Shown here in pieces: positions 20,216 through 34,191 of a DNA stretch of 64,000 nt (positions within the stretch are counted from its first letter, which is position 1; every line of letters begins with the position of its first letter). The stretch lies in NCBI GenBank assembly GCA_007922225.1, contig ML679956.1:76110095-76174094 (forward strand). The letters run 5' to 3'. Under the pieces are notes generated by a model, which was given only the letters and a program-made list of their open reading frames with translations, did no database searches and was not told where the DNA came from. The position numbers and the translations under genes are program-made. The stretch comes from Emydura subglobosa. Taxonomy: Eukaryota > Chordata > Testudines > Chelidae.

Positions 20216-23200
20216 CGGCCCGTGCGCTCCGGGAGCTCCCCTGGCTGCACCTTGCGCCCCCCCTCCCCGGCTTTGGGAAGCAGGCTGGTCCTCGCGCTGC
20301 TCAGCTGCGCCCCGGGCCCCCTGCCGTCTCTTGCGGGCTGGCCAGCCGGGGCGCCCCCACTCCCTGCTCTAGCCCCCCCCCCCACACACACCCTCCCTGC
20401 CTTTGCGCCCAGCAGCTGCCCCATGCACCGGACTGGGCGAGCTACCCTTGCAAGCTGGGCGAGGTGTCCCAAGCGTCCCCCCTCCCTGCCCCGACTCACC
20501 CGGCTCTGGTGCTGGGCTTGTGCTGATGGGATTCAGGGGCGGCCAGGGTCTCTGCCCTCCCTGGGGTCGGGGGCAGGGGGAGAATGCCCCGGCTCTTCGC
20601 TCTGGGTGCAAGGACTGTGACCGTGCCCCCCTTTCCTGACCGCCTGGGGTGCATCAGGGCTAGCGATGCCGCCCAGATCTCCTGTCTGGGGGACCCCCCC
20701 CGGTGAGCATCTCACCTCCGAGCTAAGAGGCGCTTGGTTTTTTTCCTTCGCATTTTGTTCTCGGTGCGGCTGATCCGCTCCGTACCGAGCCCCTCCGGCC
20801 CCTCGCCCTGCAGCGCGGGCAGCCTGCTGGAAACTCGCCTCCTCTGGCCCCGGCGCTCAGGACACTGCTTCCCCCCTTGCGTGGCCGGGTTGTCACTCCT
20901 CAGCGGCAGGCTGGACGCGGCAGGCTGTTGCTTGGAAGCTGTTTGTTTGTGTTTCAGTGGGATTTCCCCCCCCCCATTTCTTCTAGTAATTGCAGCCGAG
21001 TTGTATTTATTGCTCTCTTATTTGGCGTCTGCTTTGCATCTCTCTCCCCGTTGCCTGGGCAGACTGACTGAGATCATTTCAACTGGGGTTTATTTAAAAA
21101 AAAAAATGGTGCTGATTCTGGAGAGTCGGATTGTGTCTGTCCCGTGATGTTAGTGGTGGGTAACAGGGCAGTCTCCCAGCTGACATTTTTCTTCTGGTTG
21201 TGGTCCACCCTCCCCCCACCCCCTTTCCTTTCTTTCTGCATATAGTGCAACTTAAGGGCACATGTTCTACAATGGCAAAAGGCAGGTCGGTCGGTCTGTC
21301 CTAGGGATCCTGTCTGCGTTGAGCCCTAGATCTTTAAAATCAAGTTACTCTTTATCTTCACAAAATGGGACTTAAACAATTGGCAGTAGCTGGGAAACGG
21401 AGTGAGAGGAAGTGGATTGCTTGGGAGTCGAGAGGATGAAAATAGATGTGCACACTCCGTTAGGTGTCGATTGGTTGTTCAGTTGTACTTGTAACTTCAG
21501 GGGAAGCCCCATAAACACCCTTCTGTTGCTCCACTCCCCCTTCCAAGAAGCCATGTCTCTTCCCAGCGAGATAATGACACTTAAAAAACGCACTTGCAAA
21601 ATCCAGATGTTTGCAAACTGTTGCAGAGAAAAATAACTCGGAACCCTTGTTTTATTTTCCTGGCTTGCTGGTCTGCAGGAAGTGTCAGTTATTATAGCTG
21701 TTATGCACCTCCTGTAACTGTGATTTTTTGGGTAGGAAATGAAAAGAGCAAGAACAAGTTGGTTTCTTCCTGTATTTCAAGACTCCCCAGTCTAGGAAAC
21801 GGGGGGTTTTAACGTAGTCTTTGAATTGGGATTTTTCTCAGGTTTGTGCACACCAGAATTATCTGGTTCAACTTTCCTAATTCTAACTTCTTAGCTTCCT
21901 TTTTTAAAGAACTGATCTGCGATCTATACTCGCCAGTGCCATCAAAACCCTTTCTAGTCTGCAGATAACGAACCGTGAGACCTGGGGCACGGGGCTGATG
22001 TTTGCAGCTTTCACTGTTCTTGCACGCAGCTTCACTTGCTTCAGGCTGACGAAGCACAAGGCTTGTTCCTGTTACTGCAGCTTCCCCTGTAAGAGCAACG
22101 TGTGGCTTTTGTGGCGTCCTTTCTTCGCTGCTCTCTTGGAATACACATTTGCAGTGTGGATTTGGTGTGCTGCTAGCGTGGGCCGTTTGTAGTCTAACTT
22201 CCCTTCTCTTGTCACCTGTTACCTCTTCTCCCCCCAGTTTCAACACAGAGCTGTGCATGCAGTTTTACCATTGCACCAGCAGAGGGTTCCGTTAGCCTAT
22301 TAATGAAGGCTCTGGAATTGACTGGTGCAGATCTGCAGGTGTATCCTGTTCTCAAAGAAAATAAAATATTTTCATGGGAAAGCTTTTTTTGGGTACTCTT
22401 TTCTTTTTTCTTCTCCCCTTCTCTGGGAGGATCCATTCTCTCTCCATATGCTGAATCAGAGTTCAAAGCTAACCAGACGAAAGGAGGACAAAAATACACT
22501 TATCCTACTGGAGAAGAAACCAGATGCAGGAGACCTGCCTTTCCATTTTAGCCATCTATATGGCTCCTAGTCTTGCTTCCCTTTGCATCAGTCACTGGGC
22601 TAAAACCTTGTAGTAGCAAGATCAACGAGTCTGTTTCAATGTCTGAAGTCCACATTTCTCTACCATCTGGGTGGTTTGTCTTTCATGCTTTGTCAGACCT
22701 GGTGTGGTTCCACTCTACGTGACTGGGGGAAGCTTTGTGGGGTTATTCCTTGTCTTTCAAAGAATCTGTGAAATGGGATCCTCTTGTAAGGAGGAGAGGG
22801 AGTGGGGTGCAAAGAGCCAGTCCAGTAAAGTTACATGAAATCTATAGTGACTCTAGGTTCTGCCTGGAGGTTTTTATACTCCTGCATCTTCAGCCACACA
22901 AACCCCATTGGTCTGTTAGTAAACCACTCAGTTTTCTTCTTCCAGTCAGACAAACTCTTGGCTTTTAGACTTGTCTATTGTCTTGCTCTGTGGTCTGGCA
23001 AACTTCTTGGAACACGATAGTTTGCACACTTCCTTCCTAAACCTGTGCATTTAACTTTTTTGTTACTGGGCTAGCATAGAGAAGCTGAGCCATCTCCTTT
23101 TGTGAGGGTCTTGTGGTAAGACTTTGCAGTCCCATGAGCTCACTGAAGTGTTCGTGCATTCTGCAAACCACATGATGCATCATCTAAAATAGCAGACAGC

Positions 23201-23539
23201 ACGAAGCGTTTGCAGTCTCTACTGGCTGGGGATTGTGGCGAGAGAGAGAAAGTTTGTTTGCCTAAACCATTCATTGCTGATGCTGTAATGCAACAGGTAG
23301 TCTACTGCAGCTGTTCGGCTTCAGGAAAGGTCAGTCCTACCTCCAAGGGTTAGTTTAGATTATAGGTACTTCAAAACAAATAGCCTGGGTCAAGTGAAGG
23401 GCACAGTTAACATTGCACCTGACTTAATTCCAGATTCCCTTCTTGATCTTGGGAACTTCTTGCACGGCTGAGCAGAGAGGGACTGTTGTGTTGCTACCTG
23501 AATTCTCCAGACTTGGGGTTGATTCTTAAGCCTCTTGCA

Positions 23540-23565
23540 GGGTGGGGTGGGGTGGGGGGGGGGGA
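23540..23565 (+). repeat. G-rich run with G-quadruplex potential
   Basis: Reads GGGTGGGGTGGGGTGGG followed by further Gs. At least four G-tracts are separated by single T loops on the sense strand of intron 1, so it could fold as a quadruplex in DNA or pre-mRNA. Confidence 0.7.
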
Positions 23566-23807
23566 ATGCCAGCTGTTCTTTCCTGCTAGATGAGCATCCC
23601 AGTTCCTTGGGATTTTGCTGTGCAAAATGAAGTTGGTTTATGTTAATTAAGCATCTTTTCTGTTTGGTTGGAGCACTGCAAAAGATTAGCATCTGCTGCT
23701 AATCTCGTCATTGTTCTTTAAGAGGACTAAAGCAGAGATCATGCTCACTGAGCCTTCTTACACACAAGAATATTCAAGGCCATGGTTCATGGTCCTTCTT
23801 AATCTAC

Positions 23808-23810
<3 letters not shown>

Positions 23811-23844
<34 letters not shown>
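23811..23844. repeat. (TG)17 microsatellite
   Basis: Perfect TG dinucleotide run in intron 1, likely polymorphic in length. Confidence 0.95.
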
Positions 23845-23846
<2 letters not shown>

Positions 23847-24231
23847 GCACTCTTTAGTCCAGGCATCCCCACCGAGAACGGAAGTGCTTCTGCTTTCATC
23901 CAAATGCTGGCTTGTAAAAGACACCCAGCCAGGCTCTTGGTGGCTCTCCCGAAGGCTGTAATAAGGGCACAGACCCCAACCTCTGCTGCTGGGTGCCTGT
24001 TGATGACAGCCTGGCTGCAGCAGCTGCTGCTCTAATATGATTATACAGTCTTCAGCCACCCTGACAAACATGCATGTGATTGATTCCCTGGGCAGGCAGT
24101 CTGGGCTGCATGGTCTCACCTTGGACCACCTCAGAGAGCTGATCGCCTTCCTTTGTGCAAACATGCTTGCAAAGATCTCGTGTGCGACTCTTCACTTGGG
24201 TGTGAGATGGAAGTGAAAGCTGCACTAAGGA

Positions 24232-24259
<28 letters not shown>
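24232..24259. repeat. (GT)14 microsatellite
   Basis: Perfect GT dinucleotide run in intron 1, about 390 bases after the first TG array. Confidence 0.95.
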
Positions 24260-24262
<3 letters not shown>

Positions 24263-25179
24263 TCTCTGGGTCAGATTCTGCTCCTGGCTCTACACCAGAT
24301 TAACCAACATACTCTGGATTTACACCTGTGTAGCAAAGCATAATCCAACACCCCCATCTTCAAGCAGCTGCTTTTAAAGCACCAAGGCGTCTAGTGTGAC
24401 TCTAGCCTGGCCGTCAGAACCCATCCCGAAGTGGCAAGGCTCCTTTTTTGGCTGTTAAAATTGACTTCACTGTTTTTGTGGAGCCTTTCCTAGGAGCTTT
24501 AAACACTTCAGCAGCGACTGTTTAACGTCTCCATGTGCTGGGCAGGGAGAGGCAAGCAGCCGAGTTAAACAGATGGCACCCTAGAGCGCCAAACTTGGCT
24601 GCTCCATCCTGCAGTCCGAAAAGGCATTGAGACAGCTGCAGATGATGTCTTCTCTTCTCCCCTCCCCACCCTCTAGTCCATCCAAACTTATTGTTTCAGG
24701 GAAAGAATTCAGTGTTTCCAAATGTGTGGCCTGCCCAGGAATTAGCGCACTGGGACAGAAATTGTGCGTGGTTATGTGTTAATGTGATTGTGTCCGCATG
24801 GAGTAATGCTGGTGTCTGCCTGCTTTGGCTGGTAGCAAAGGAGAGACCGCAGCAGTAGCAGGGTGGCCTAGCAAGGGTGGTGGGGATCCCTCTTGAGTGT
24901 AGTAAGGACATTACTGTATTCATACCATCAAACTAAGAATAGGGCTCCTTAACTTTCTTCTCTGGAGCCATGAAGGCCCGTCTCTTGTGAGACTGATGCA
25001 TTGGGAAGTGTAGAGTAGCTGAAAAAGTGGTTGGAGTGGGAGGAGAAGGGGGTAATAAATAAAGCCCTGTTTTTCCTGATCTCAGTTAATCACAGTGCCT
25101 TGCTTTGTGTACAGGTTGTGACAATCTTAATTTGTTAGAAGTGCACAAGATAGTGGAGTGGTCTCTTGGTTATTCAGCG

Positions 25180-25340
25180 CTCTGCCCAGAAAACTCAAAG
25201 CTCTTTACAAAGGCAGAGTCAACATCATCCTATGACAGAGGGAAAATGCATGAGCTGTGGGCTGGCCTGAGGTTGGACTGCAAATCTGTAGCAGGCTGGA
25301 GCTTGGATCTCTTGACTTTCCCTGTCCCTTTAATCCTAAA
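25180..25340. mobile_element. Possible MIR-like SINE relic
   Basis: Words such as AAAGCTCTTTACAAAGGCAG, GACAGAGGGAAAATG and TTGGATCTCTTGAC suggest a reverse-oriented MIR-like core, but divergence is high and no complete motif is preserved. Confidence 0.35.
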
Positions 25341-26245
25341 TCTCACCTTCCACTTGGAGGAAAAGCAGGTATTTGTCAACTGATGTGCTCAGTCTGAGAC
25401 TAGATCGGAAGCGATGGGTCACAAACACCATTCCTGCAGTTAGCCAATAGGCTAACTCTTCAGATCTGTCCCTTTGCCAACACTCAAGCAGACAAGGTAA
25501 CCACAGATGTAATGGTTTTGTTAGTAGTGTCCCTCTTGACAGATCCCAGTGTTCTTAAAGCTAGCTAATGTATACTCTAGGCTGGGATTGCTCCAGCTAC
25601 CCCCAGAATGAGGGTGGCTGGCTGGTTACAGGCCAGTGCTACAGATGCTCAGGAATGTCTTCTCTGCTCCCAGATGCAGGCTGACTCTCCTTCCACACCC
25701 CAGAGGATGTCCTGTACCTACCGTCAGTGCTTCTCCTGGGTGCAGCTGGGAGGTGCTTCTGTGATGTGGAGCAACCTTTTTTTAATATTCCCGGTCCAGT
25801 CCAATGTTCAGAGCCACTTACTGGTCCAGAAGTATGTCTGTCCTGGCAAGTCCTGAAGCACTGGCCTTGTAAAACTTGGGTATTGCCTGATTCTGCCACT
25901 CATACAGAATGGCCCCCCAGAAGTCAATGGGGCTACTGTCTGGGTACTTGCATAATTTTCTTCACTGTAGCATCTTGGGTAATAAACAGAATCCTTAGTC
26001 TTGTTTCTTTGCGTTTCCAGTTGCCAAAGATAATGTAAAAATACTCGAAATGCTACCCCCAATATTGCCTGTCCATGTAGGGCATCTTCGCAGCGGACAC
26101 GGGATGGTAGTGTGATCACGTTGGTTGGTTGGTCGGAGAAGTGGTGCGTAGGATCAAGGAGTTGCCCGTGCTGCAGGTTCTCTGGGCTATAGACTCAGGA
26201 CTAGATACAAGTACAGGTCTGAATGTTACAACAAATGCCATAGGC

Positions 26246-27064
26246 CGGTGAGTCCCAACCTGTGGACCAGGGGCCAAAAGTGGCCCACGGTCTTTCAGAG
26301 TGGCCCACAGCTCCCCTCCCGCTGGCTGCAGAAGGGAGCCACTGGCTAAGGACCCAGGCAGAGCACATTGCCATGGGGCTACAAGACCAGTGCAGGCCCC
26401 TTGCTGTGCCCACGGGGACAGAAGATAAGCACTTCCCTCCCCTGGCTCCAGCAGGACAAAGCACTCTGTGTCCCTAGGTCTGGGGTCCCTGCTGGAGCTC
26501 AGGGGACTGGAGCACTGATCTCCCGTCCCCCTGGCTGCAGAAGAGAGCCACTGCCTAGGGACCCAGTTGGAGCACATAGGGCTACAGCAGGTGTGAGGTT
26601 TCTCTGCTGTAGCCAGAGGGACGGGAGATCAGCAAGAAGGCAGCCTCCTTGCTAAATTCCTTTAGTCTGGCTGCAGTGGGGGGGGGGTTCCAGCAGAGCA
26701 ACCAGGACTCAGTGTGGTTGAGGCAGGGCAGGACTCTAAAAATCAGGGCCTTCTGCTTTGGCCAGCACTTAGCAGGCCACCCACCGTGACTTAGCTGCCA
26801 GGCTGCGTGCTTCGGTGTGTAGTGACTGTCACTACACACCAGAGTGCTTTGTCTGTGAGTGTGACGTGCTGTAGTCATTTGTAGGTGTGAAACAGTGAAT
26901 GTAAAAACAAGCACAATAGCATCACAATGTTTACTTTAAATATGTCGTGATTTGTGGTCCTCAACTATGTAGACGTCAACTCATTTTTGAGTTGATAGAC
27001 TGGTGGCCCTACAGGGTTGTAAAAATATTTGTGGCCCTTGAGCCAAAAAGGTTGGGAACCCCTG
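26246..27064. mobile_element. Non-autonomous hAT DNA transposon, copy 2
   Basis: 819-base relative of the element at 5354-5850, in the opposite orientation. Its right end, read in reverse complement, is CAGGGGTTCCCAACCTTTTT followed by GGCTCAAGGGCCACAAATA, matching the left end of copy 1. Its left end is degraded (TCCCAACCTG after CGGTGAG). Flanks CCATAGGC and AGAGAGGC agree at only five of eight positions, so the duplication is weakly supported. The interior again holds GGCTGCAG-centred GC-rich sub-repeats such as CCCTGGCTGCAGAAG near 26530. No transposase frame is present. It lies in WNT9A intron 1. Confidence 0.8.
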
Positions 27065-28104
27065 AGAGAGGCTATTTCATCCTCCCCCTACGTGAAATGC
27101 AGCAGCTGTTCAGAAAAAATGAGCTATGAGGGCAAGTGATGAATCCTGGATCCAGTTGAAACTACAGCTGGAATTTACCTAGGCAGAATGCGATTTCCCC
27201 AAATTGGAATCTGGCCCAGAGTACAGGTCTAACAACTCTCAACACTGTCTAATGCTCCCCATGGTTAGAGCCGTGTAAATCTGTTGATATAATCTGCTCA
27301 TGTAGATATTCATGGACCATTTTTGCAGATCAGATGCAGATGGATATTTTGTAGCCAGACAGGGCTCTACTCATGGCACTTTTTAACGACCCCAGTGGTC
27401 TGTAAGGAGTCCTCAATCCTTCAGACCTACATGTGTGGTCTTGGAATCCAAACAAAGACCACAATCAAAAGTCGCAAAAGAGGGACTGGGAAAAGGTATG
27501 AGATTCTCAAACACTTTTCTCCATGGGATGCCAGATCAATACTGCGTTTCTTCTGTGAAATATGAGCAGGAGTAAATGTGACCAAGTATTAGGCTTGGTC
27601 CTCAGTGGGAATAGTGGTTTCTTCACCCCTCAAAATAAGTGAGATGTGGTGGGTTTTTTAGTAGAGATGAGCACCAAATCATGGTCTCCAGTTCCCAAAC
27701 TGTAGGCTGTGACCTAGGTGAAATCAAGCAGCAGCTTTTCCCTCTTTCTGCAGAGGGAACTACTTACACCAGAGCTGCTGCTGATTATGATGAAGCATTT
27801 GTTAGCCTGCTTAATATGAGTACTGGACTGCATTTGCAAAGTGCCCTGAAGATGGACCAGCACCAGAAGGGCATAGAAGGTAGCTCTCAACCATACACCC
27901 AGACCAGTCTGATCTCGTAACAGACTTGCTATTGCTGCAGCAGAAAGCCAAGGCCATGCTTTCAGACCTGGCTGCATAATCCATATGTGCGTGCTTTAGT
28001 TAGGGGGAACCTTAACTTCCTAGATATCAGCAAGGACGCCAGGGAAAGATTGCCCTGCAGTCTATTGGAAGGGAAGCACGCCCTTGCACTTAATGGGTTC
28101 AGGA

Positions 28105-28315
28105 AGCTTGATTTCATTCCTGGCTCTGCCACAGGCTCCTTTTTTGCCCTGTGACTTAGCCCCATGTTACAGAAGGGAAACTAATGCATTTGTCTGTTAC
28201 TTACCCTGATGCTCACCGTCTTAGTAACCTGGCTCACTAGGTATGTACAGCACCTAGCACAGCTTGGCCCCAAACATGAGGAGATCCTCTCCGCTGAGGA
28301 CTTTAGTGTCTGACT
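28105..28315 (+). mobile_element. MIR-type SINE fragment
   Basis: Shows TTCATTCCTGGCTCTGCCAC, then TGTGACTTAGCCCCATG and a later tail-like segment TACAGCACCTAGCACAGC. The order matches a MIR from the B-box region to its 3' tail, with internal decay. Confidence 0.5.
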
Positions 28316-28319
28316 TGGC

Positions 28320-31300
28320 AGGCATTCTTTTCTCTCTGCCTTTCATGGGACTGGCTGTGGAGAACCTGACACTTGAAGTCTATAGGAATCTAGCCTGCTA
28401 GTGAAGGGGCAGGTCAATGATTAACTTGCTTTTTGGAAGCTGCTAACCACAATGAAAGGAAATCCAGTTCACAGCCCTACAACCCCAATACAGAAAGCTG
28501 ACCAGTGTTTAATTATTAAAGGGCTCATGCTTTATCACCAAGGGGCCTGAAGCTTAGTCAGTGGCTGGTAATTGAATTAGGTGGTTTTTTTGCGGGGGAG
28601 GGGTGAATAGAAGGGGTTTACGGTGAACAAAAAGACAAATCTGATACATTGTCTAGGGAACTAGCCCACCAGACTCTAAGTCATGTCAATGTTTGCTCGT
28701 TCCCCCTCCCCTTCCAGCCTGTTCATTGCCAGCTCCAGGGATAATGTTCATAATACCGGGTGCTCCGCTGGGCTAACCAACGTAAGTGAGCTCCTTTAAG
28801 GGCAGAAGAGAGGAAAATGGGGGTCCTTTCTGGGATAGGTTTTGTCAGTTCTGTTTTTTTCTCTATCCCATATTTGAGGAGAGGGTGACTCTGAGAAGCA
28901 ACTGGGGAAGAAAGGAGGGATCACTCATGATCAGTTGATCTGCAGTTCCCAGGACGATGCTTTGGCCAAAAGGACATACTGGGCTATATAGATAGGGGAG
29001 CACTAAGCATGCCATCTGTACGTGGCATTGGGGAGTCCACTACAGGAATGTGTCCCGTCCCAACATCAACTTTTTAAAGATGTTAAATAGGAAAAAGTTC
29101 ATGTGTGACTCTTCTGATTCATAGTCTGGAAAATGCACCTTGCATCTTACACAAAACTAAGAGCTCAAGCTTCTCAAATCATCAAACAGTTAAAAGATGA
29201 CTTGACCCATCTAGAATTAACTACACAGGGAGAAGATGTGCTCAAGCCAGAGGATGCTTTAACCTAGCGGACACAGATACAGGAGCCAATACATGGAGGG
29301 CTTCACTTGCCAGCCAAACTGGACATATGGTGCAAACTTTGGGTAACAGTGTAGCAGCTTACCAAGGGATAGGGTGAATTCAGTTATTGGACTTGAGGTA
29401 GGAATTGCTGGGTGAAGTTCTCTGGTCATGCCAAATCATAATGATCCCTCTTAGCTTTTAAATCTACAGGCCTCAGATAATGCAGGCATCTTTAGCTGTT
29501 GTCACAGGGCGGCAAGAGGTTGTCTCCTCCTGAATGGAGGTGACCAGACCAAACTTGAGACTTCTAGGATCCAATCCCAAACCCACTGATGTCACAGGAA
29601 AGGCTTCTATTCGCTTCAGCGTGCTTTGCATGAGGCCCATAGTGAACGTGAGTCTGCTGGAAGACTACCAGACTCAATCGACCGCTTGTATTCAACTCTG
29701 ATTAGCATGGCACAAATCGGCAGAGCTAACTCTCGCTCTGATCTGGAGTGAAAGATGGAAGGACAAAAATCCCACCTCTCAAACCCAATGGGGGAAACAG
29801 GCATTCAAACGCCTACTCCCTCTCCCTCCCGATAAACACAGGGGGAAGAAACCATGTTCAATCCTCCCTGCCCACATTAAGAATCCATATTAATTCTCAA
29901 AACTGAGAGCCCAAGAAGTCTTCCAAGACCACATTTTCAGACTGAAACTTGAGCTCAAGCCTTTGGACCTAGCTGTGAAGAAACCCCCTTCTGTCACCTG
30001 AGGCTTGTTCATTGCTAATAGCATGCCATGCCACACACCACTGTCCTGATTCTACAAGGGTGACAGTACAGAATGCATTAGGGTGGGCAGCCCTGAGGTT
30101 CTAAGTGTGGCAGATGCAATTGGACAATACAGTATCTAGATGCTTATGATCTAGAGCCTCTGTGCATCTTGGACCACATGGTGGCAGAGACCTTGTGATG
30201 TGCTCTGGAGACTCTACCACCACCAAATAGTGAGCATGGGGCAGCTCTGGCTGGAGCCAGCCAGTATACACCTAGATCAGGATGAGTAAGCTGATCCATT
30301 TGAATTCAACTTGTTCTCCAGCAGTGGGGTCGGATGGAACCCAAGGCAGTGGAGTGTGGGAGAGCTAAAGATCTCCAATGCAACTGTCTTGGTCTAAAAC
30401 AAACCTTCATTTGGGAGGATGGGGAGTGGGAGGATAAAGGCTGGGTTTTGATGGTTTCTGGATGGAAGGGGTGAAGTGTTAGCCTTTTTTAGACAGGGCT
30501 TTTCAAAGGAGTCTATTGTTGCTAGACTGGCTTGAAAATCCTGACTAGAAGTCCTACTGAGTCATCTCTTTAGGTAGCTGCAATTGTGTTTCATGACTTT
30601 TTTATATTAAAAAGGCACTGCTACTGCTAGTTCCAGTGTCTAAGGTGGATCAAGGTGACCTAGTCTAAAATTTAGTTTGATATCTCATTTTTAATGTCAA
30701 AGATGCTGTCCTGTTTCTACAAAATGTAGTTGTTGCAAAACTCCCTTTTACTTCTATAACGGAGACTGCAAAATAAAAAGCTATTTGTATCTTCACACTC
30801 ATGTGGTCCCCAAGTGCAATCTAGATCCAGAATCTGACCTCTGCTGAATAAAAAGTTGATCTTGGGTTAAAATCTAAGATGTTTTTTGTCTACCGCAGTA
30901 GGCGCTACTCCTTATGGTAACAGCACAGTGCAAAGTAATAACTAGAACAGGGAGCATTTCATGATTTTTACATAGATAAATATATTGGTGAAACTCAAGG
31001 GACTTGCTCTGGCTGATGGAAAAAGCAGAGTAGCTTTTTATAAAGCTCTTGCAAACACCATATTTGAAATGGTCAAAACAACTTTGACGTGCGGTTCTTT
31101 GCTTCTGCTTCCAATAGTAAATCGTTCTTCCAAAAGAGTCAAGGGAGGGGAAGCATCTTTATGAAAACTTGAGGGGTGAGGGGAATACTTAAAAATATAT
31201 ATATACACACTTCAGCTTTTCTCACTATTGAAACTTGGCAACCATGTACTGTATCAGATATGTAGTAGATATTCTATGAGCTTGTCAATTGGAATTGATC

Positions 31301-34190
31301 TGGTGTTAAAGCTCTACTTGTACTAACTTTGAAGGCAATTGATGACATCCATACTAGTAAACGTTACAGTATTACTACACATCCCCAAGTCAACCTTTAT
31401 ATTGAGTAGCAAGCCTTCATTAGAAATCCAGGTTGCTCATTCTTGAGTAGCTGTTACAGGAAGAGACTGGTAAAGAAGTCTCATTGGTCTCTTTCATTGA
31501 CTTACCCATCCAGCACAGCTACAAGATCACTGATAAGTATCTTGAGAAGACAAATAAACTCGCTTTTTGACAATGAGTAGCTGCTGCAAAAATGCTTCCC
31601 TACACTGAAAGGCTGTGCTTGAAGGCTCCCAAGACTGAAATTACTTGCACTATGCCTTTTTAGGTGGTTAACTATGTAATGACCACTTCTCATTGCCCCA
31701 CCACTGTTGTAGAAGGTTGTGTCAACCTGGAGGCAGTACCTCCAAGGATGGGGCATTAAGGAGCTAGCAGGACTAAATTCTGACACCTCTGTTCTTCAAA
31801 TAACTCTAGAAGGTGTGAAAGAGGACTAGCTTAACCTGGTACTGGGAGTAATGGTCTGAAATTGAGCAAAAGGGAGACTTTGCTGACTAACAAGAGACTC
31901 CCCAATGAGACTGCACAAAAGTAGACTCCCAAGGGAAGTAAACCTAAGACATGGGGGTTCTGGAATTCTGGACTAGAGAAGATCTTGCATTGGCACTGGG
32001 AGGGTGAATTAGTTCCTCTACTGTGACTCGACCCACATAATCCTTGGCCCTTCCATGAAGTACCAACGAGGTTACCACTTGAGTACCTTAGTCCACTTTA
32101 AGGAATTACTGTCAATAATTCTAATCTCTTGAAGATCTCGCTACTTGGGGAAGACTTTCTAAAGTCCCTCAGTGATTTTGCAACAAGCCCTCTTGTGAAT
32201 CTGGGATTTGTTCTCATATTTTTAGATAGTCCTGAAATATCATCTCTCCCCTCCCCCCCACCCAATATCCTCGCCTCAGGCTGTTGGTCATTCTCATCTG
32301 GCATAAGCAGATGCTCCCACTGACTTCAACTGTCCATTAACTTGTGCCTGGATTGAATTGGCTCAACTCGGACATTTCTTAGTAGGTGATCCTATGATAA
32401 CCTCCAGTCAGACAAGCCTTCCAACTCCACCTTCATGAGGTGCCTTATTGAAGGCTGGCTGGCTGCTGATCAGATCTATAAAATAGACTCTTGAGTGCAA
32501 TATTCCCCAGCTTTGTGGGACTATACAGTGCATTGTTGGAGCTTGTGTTAACATGCGGGAGTGGTAGCTGACTCCTGCGTGGGGAAACATACAAGAGCAT
32601 GCCCCATAAAAGTACTTAGTTGTCATCTCCTGGATTTGGGCATGCTTAACCCAAGTTATTGTACTGAGCTGTGTTCAGCACCTTGCAAAAATCAGGCCAT
32701 ACCTTCATGCGAGATGCTGGAAGACCATATCTGTTCTGCACAGCTTGTACTACTTTCCATCGACTTCCATGTGCAATTCCAGGTGTTGGATGTGCTCTTT
32801 GAACCCCTCTCTGGTTTGGTTTCTGGTGACTGAGCCATGCCTTGAAGTGGGTGCTCCAAGCAAACAAGTGTTGCATAACAAATAGCAGCTGCCTTTAAAA
32901 ATCTCACTGGTTGTGCCAAACATGCCTGGACTTCAGGTAACTCTAGAAACTTGCCTTTTACTGGAGAATTCAGATTGAATGCACAGCATCCTAACCAGCC
33001 TGGTTCTGTTCCCACAGCCCCTTTGTGGACCCCTACGGTCAAAGGCTTTCTAGCCACTGTCAGCTCTGCTTCATAACTGCTGGAGCTATGTGAAGAGACC
33101 TTCCCCACCAAGCACGCCTTTCGTAATTGCTGGCAGATGCCAGAGAGCCTGCAGGTGACCCAACCCTTCCTAATCTATCACCCTAGCTTGGCCCAACGAG
33201 ATCCCTTCTATAAGACGCACCTGTTTGCATTCAGGCTCATAGGTGGTGTGCAGTCAAGTTGCTATGGTCTTCCCTGGCCTCTCTTGAATGGGCACTACCA
33301 GCTTTTGGTGGGTCTGTTGGCTTGAGGGATCATTAGATTGGGTCTCTGGGCCAGGAGAGAGGTGAAAGAACCCTTCTCAAAGAGCATAAGATGGAGCAAA
33401 CAAGGGTTGAGCAGGTTGGTCTGTCAGTGCAGTGTAACCTCCTCCTCACTTCTCTGCAGCTAGAGACCTCATGGTTCAGTGCACTACAAACTGTCCAGGG
33501 TGAAGAACCCAATGAGGGGATCATATGCACTTGGGAAACTTGGTCTCCTAGCTGGCTATGTACTCCACCACATGCTTGGGTGGAGGAGAGGTTCTCGGGA
33601 CTAGGGGGAAGGAGCAGGCTACAACTTGCATCCATGCACAGACTAGTCTCAAAACTTACGCACGTAGCAAGTGTGTGGCGAAAGGAATCTGACCCAGATC
33701 TTGTAGGCATTATGCCTACATTAGCGACTGCTCTTCGTTGTACACACACTCTCCTGGTACCTGAAGCTTTTGGGTCTTGGTGATTATTTCCCTCGAATTT
33801 ACCCCTTGGTTATTCTTACCTTCATCTACCACATGCCCACACAGCTCCCAGCTATGTCCGTGGGAGTTGTGGGTGTCGTCCAGGTGAGAACTTTTTGTCT
33901 TTAAACACTTGTGCATGGGAGCAACTGTTACACCCGGCTGGTCTTATCAGCAAGCGTCTGAAGTGAGCCTCTCCGCAGTAAGTGCAGAAACACTCCCGTG
34001 TGGAGGGTGCTGACCAGGAGGAGGAAGTGGGGGAATTGCTAGGGTGGCATGTGGCCGGGAGAGCTGACTGCTGTGCTCTTCTACTTAGTCAGAGCACTCA
34101 TTCAGGACGGTCTCCAGAAGTGACTTGGCTCCCTTCTGGAAGAAGCTCCACCGTATCTGAGGCTACTAGACCTGCTGATGTGCTGTAGTG
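28320..34190. other. Intron 1 stretch without a recognised element
   Basis: About 5.9 kb of AT-leaning intron sequence with few open frames and no clear transposon ends. No exon with splice sites and similarity, no RNA gene and no tandem array were seen. Confidence 0.4.
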
Positions 34191-34191
34191 G

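Larger units (their letters stand above)
19370..20930. promoter_or_regulatory. CpG island over WNT9A promoter, exon 1 and start of intron 1
   Basis: Base composition changes abruptly near 19370 from CA/CT-rich DNA to GC-rich DNA with frequent CpG. It stays GC-rich past exon 1 until about 20930, where AT-rich intron sequence resumes. CpG density is highest from 19440 to 19860 and from 20050 to 20340. The long open frames on both strands here follow from the scarcity of stop codons in GC-rich DNA. Boundaries are by eye. Confidence 0.8.
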
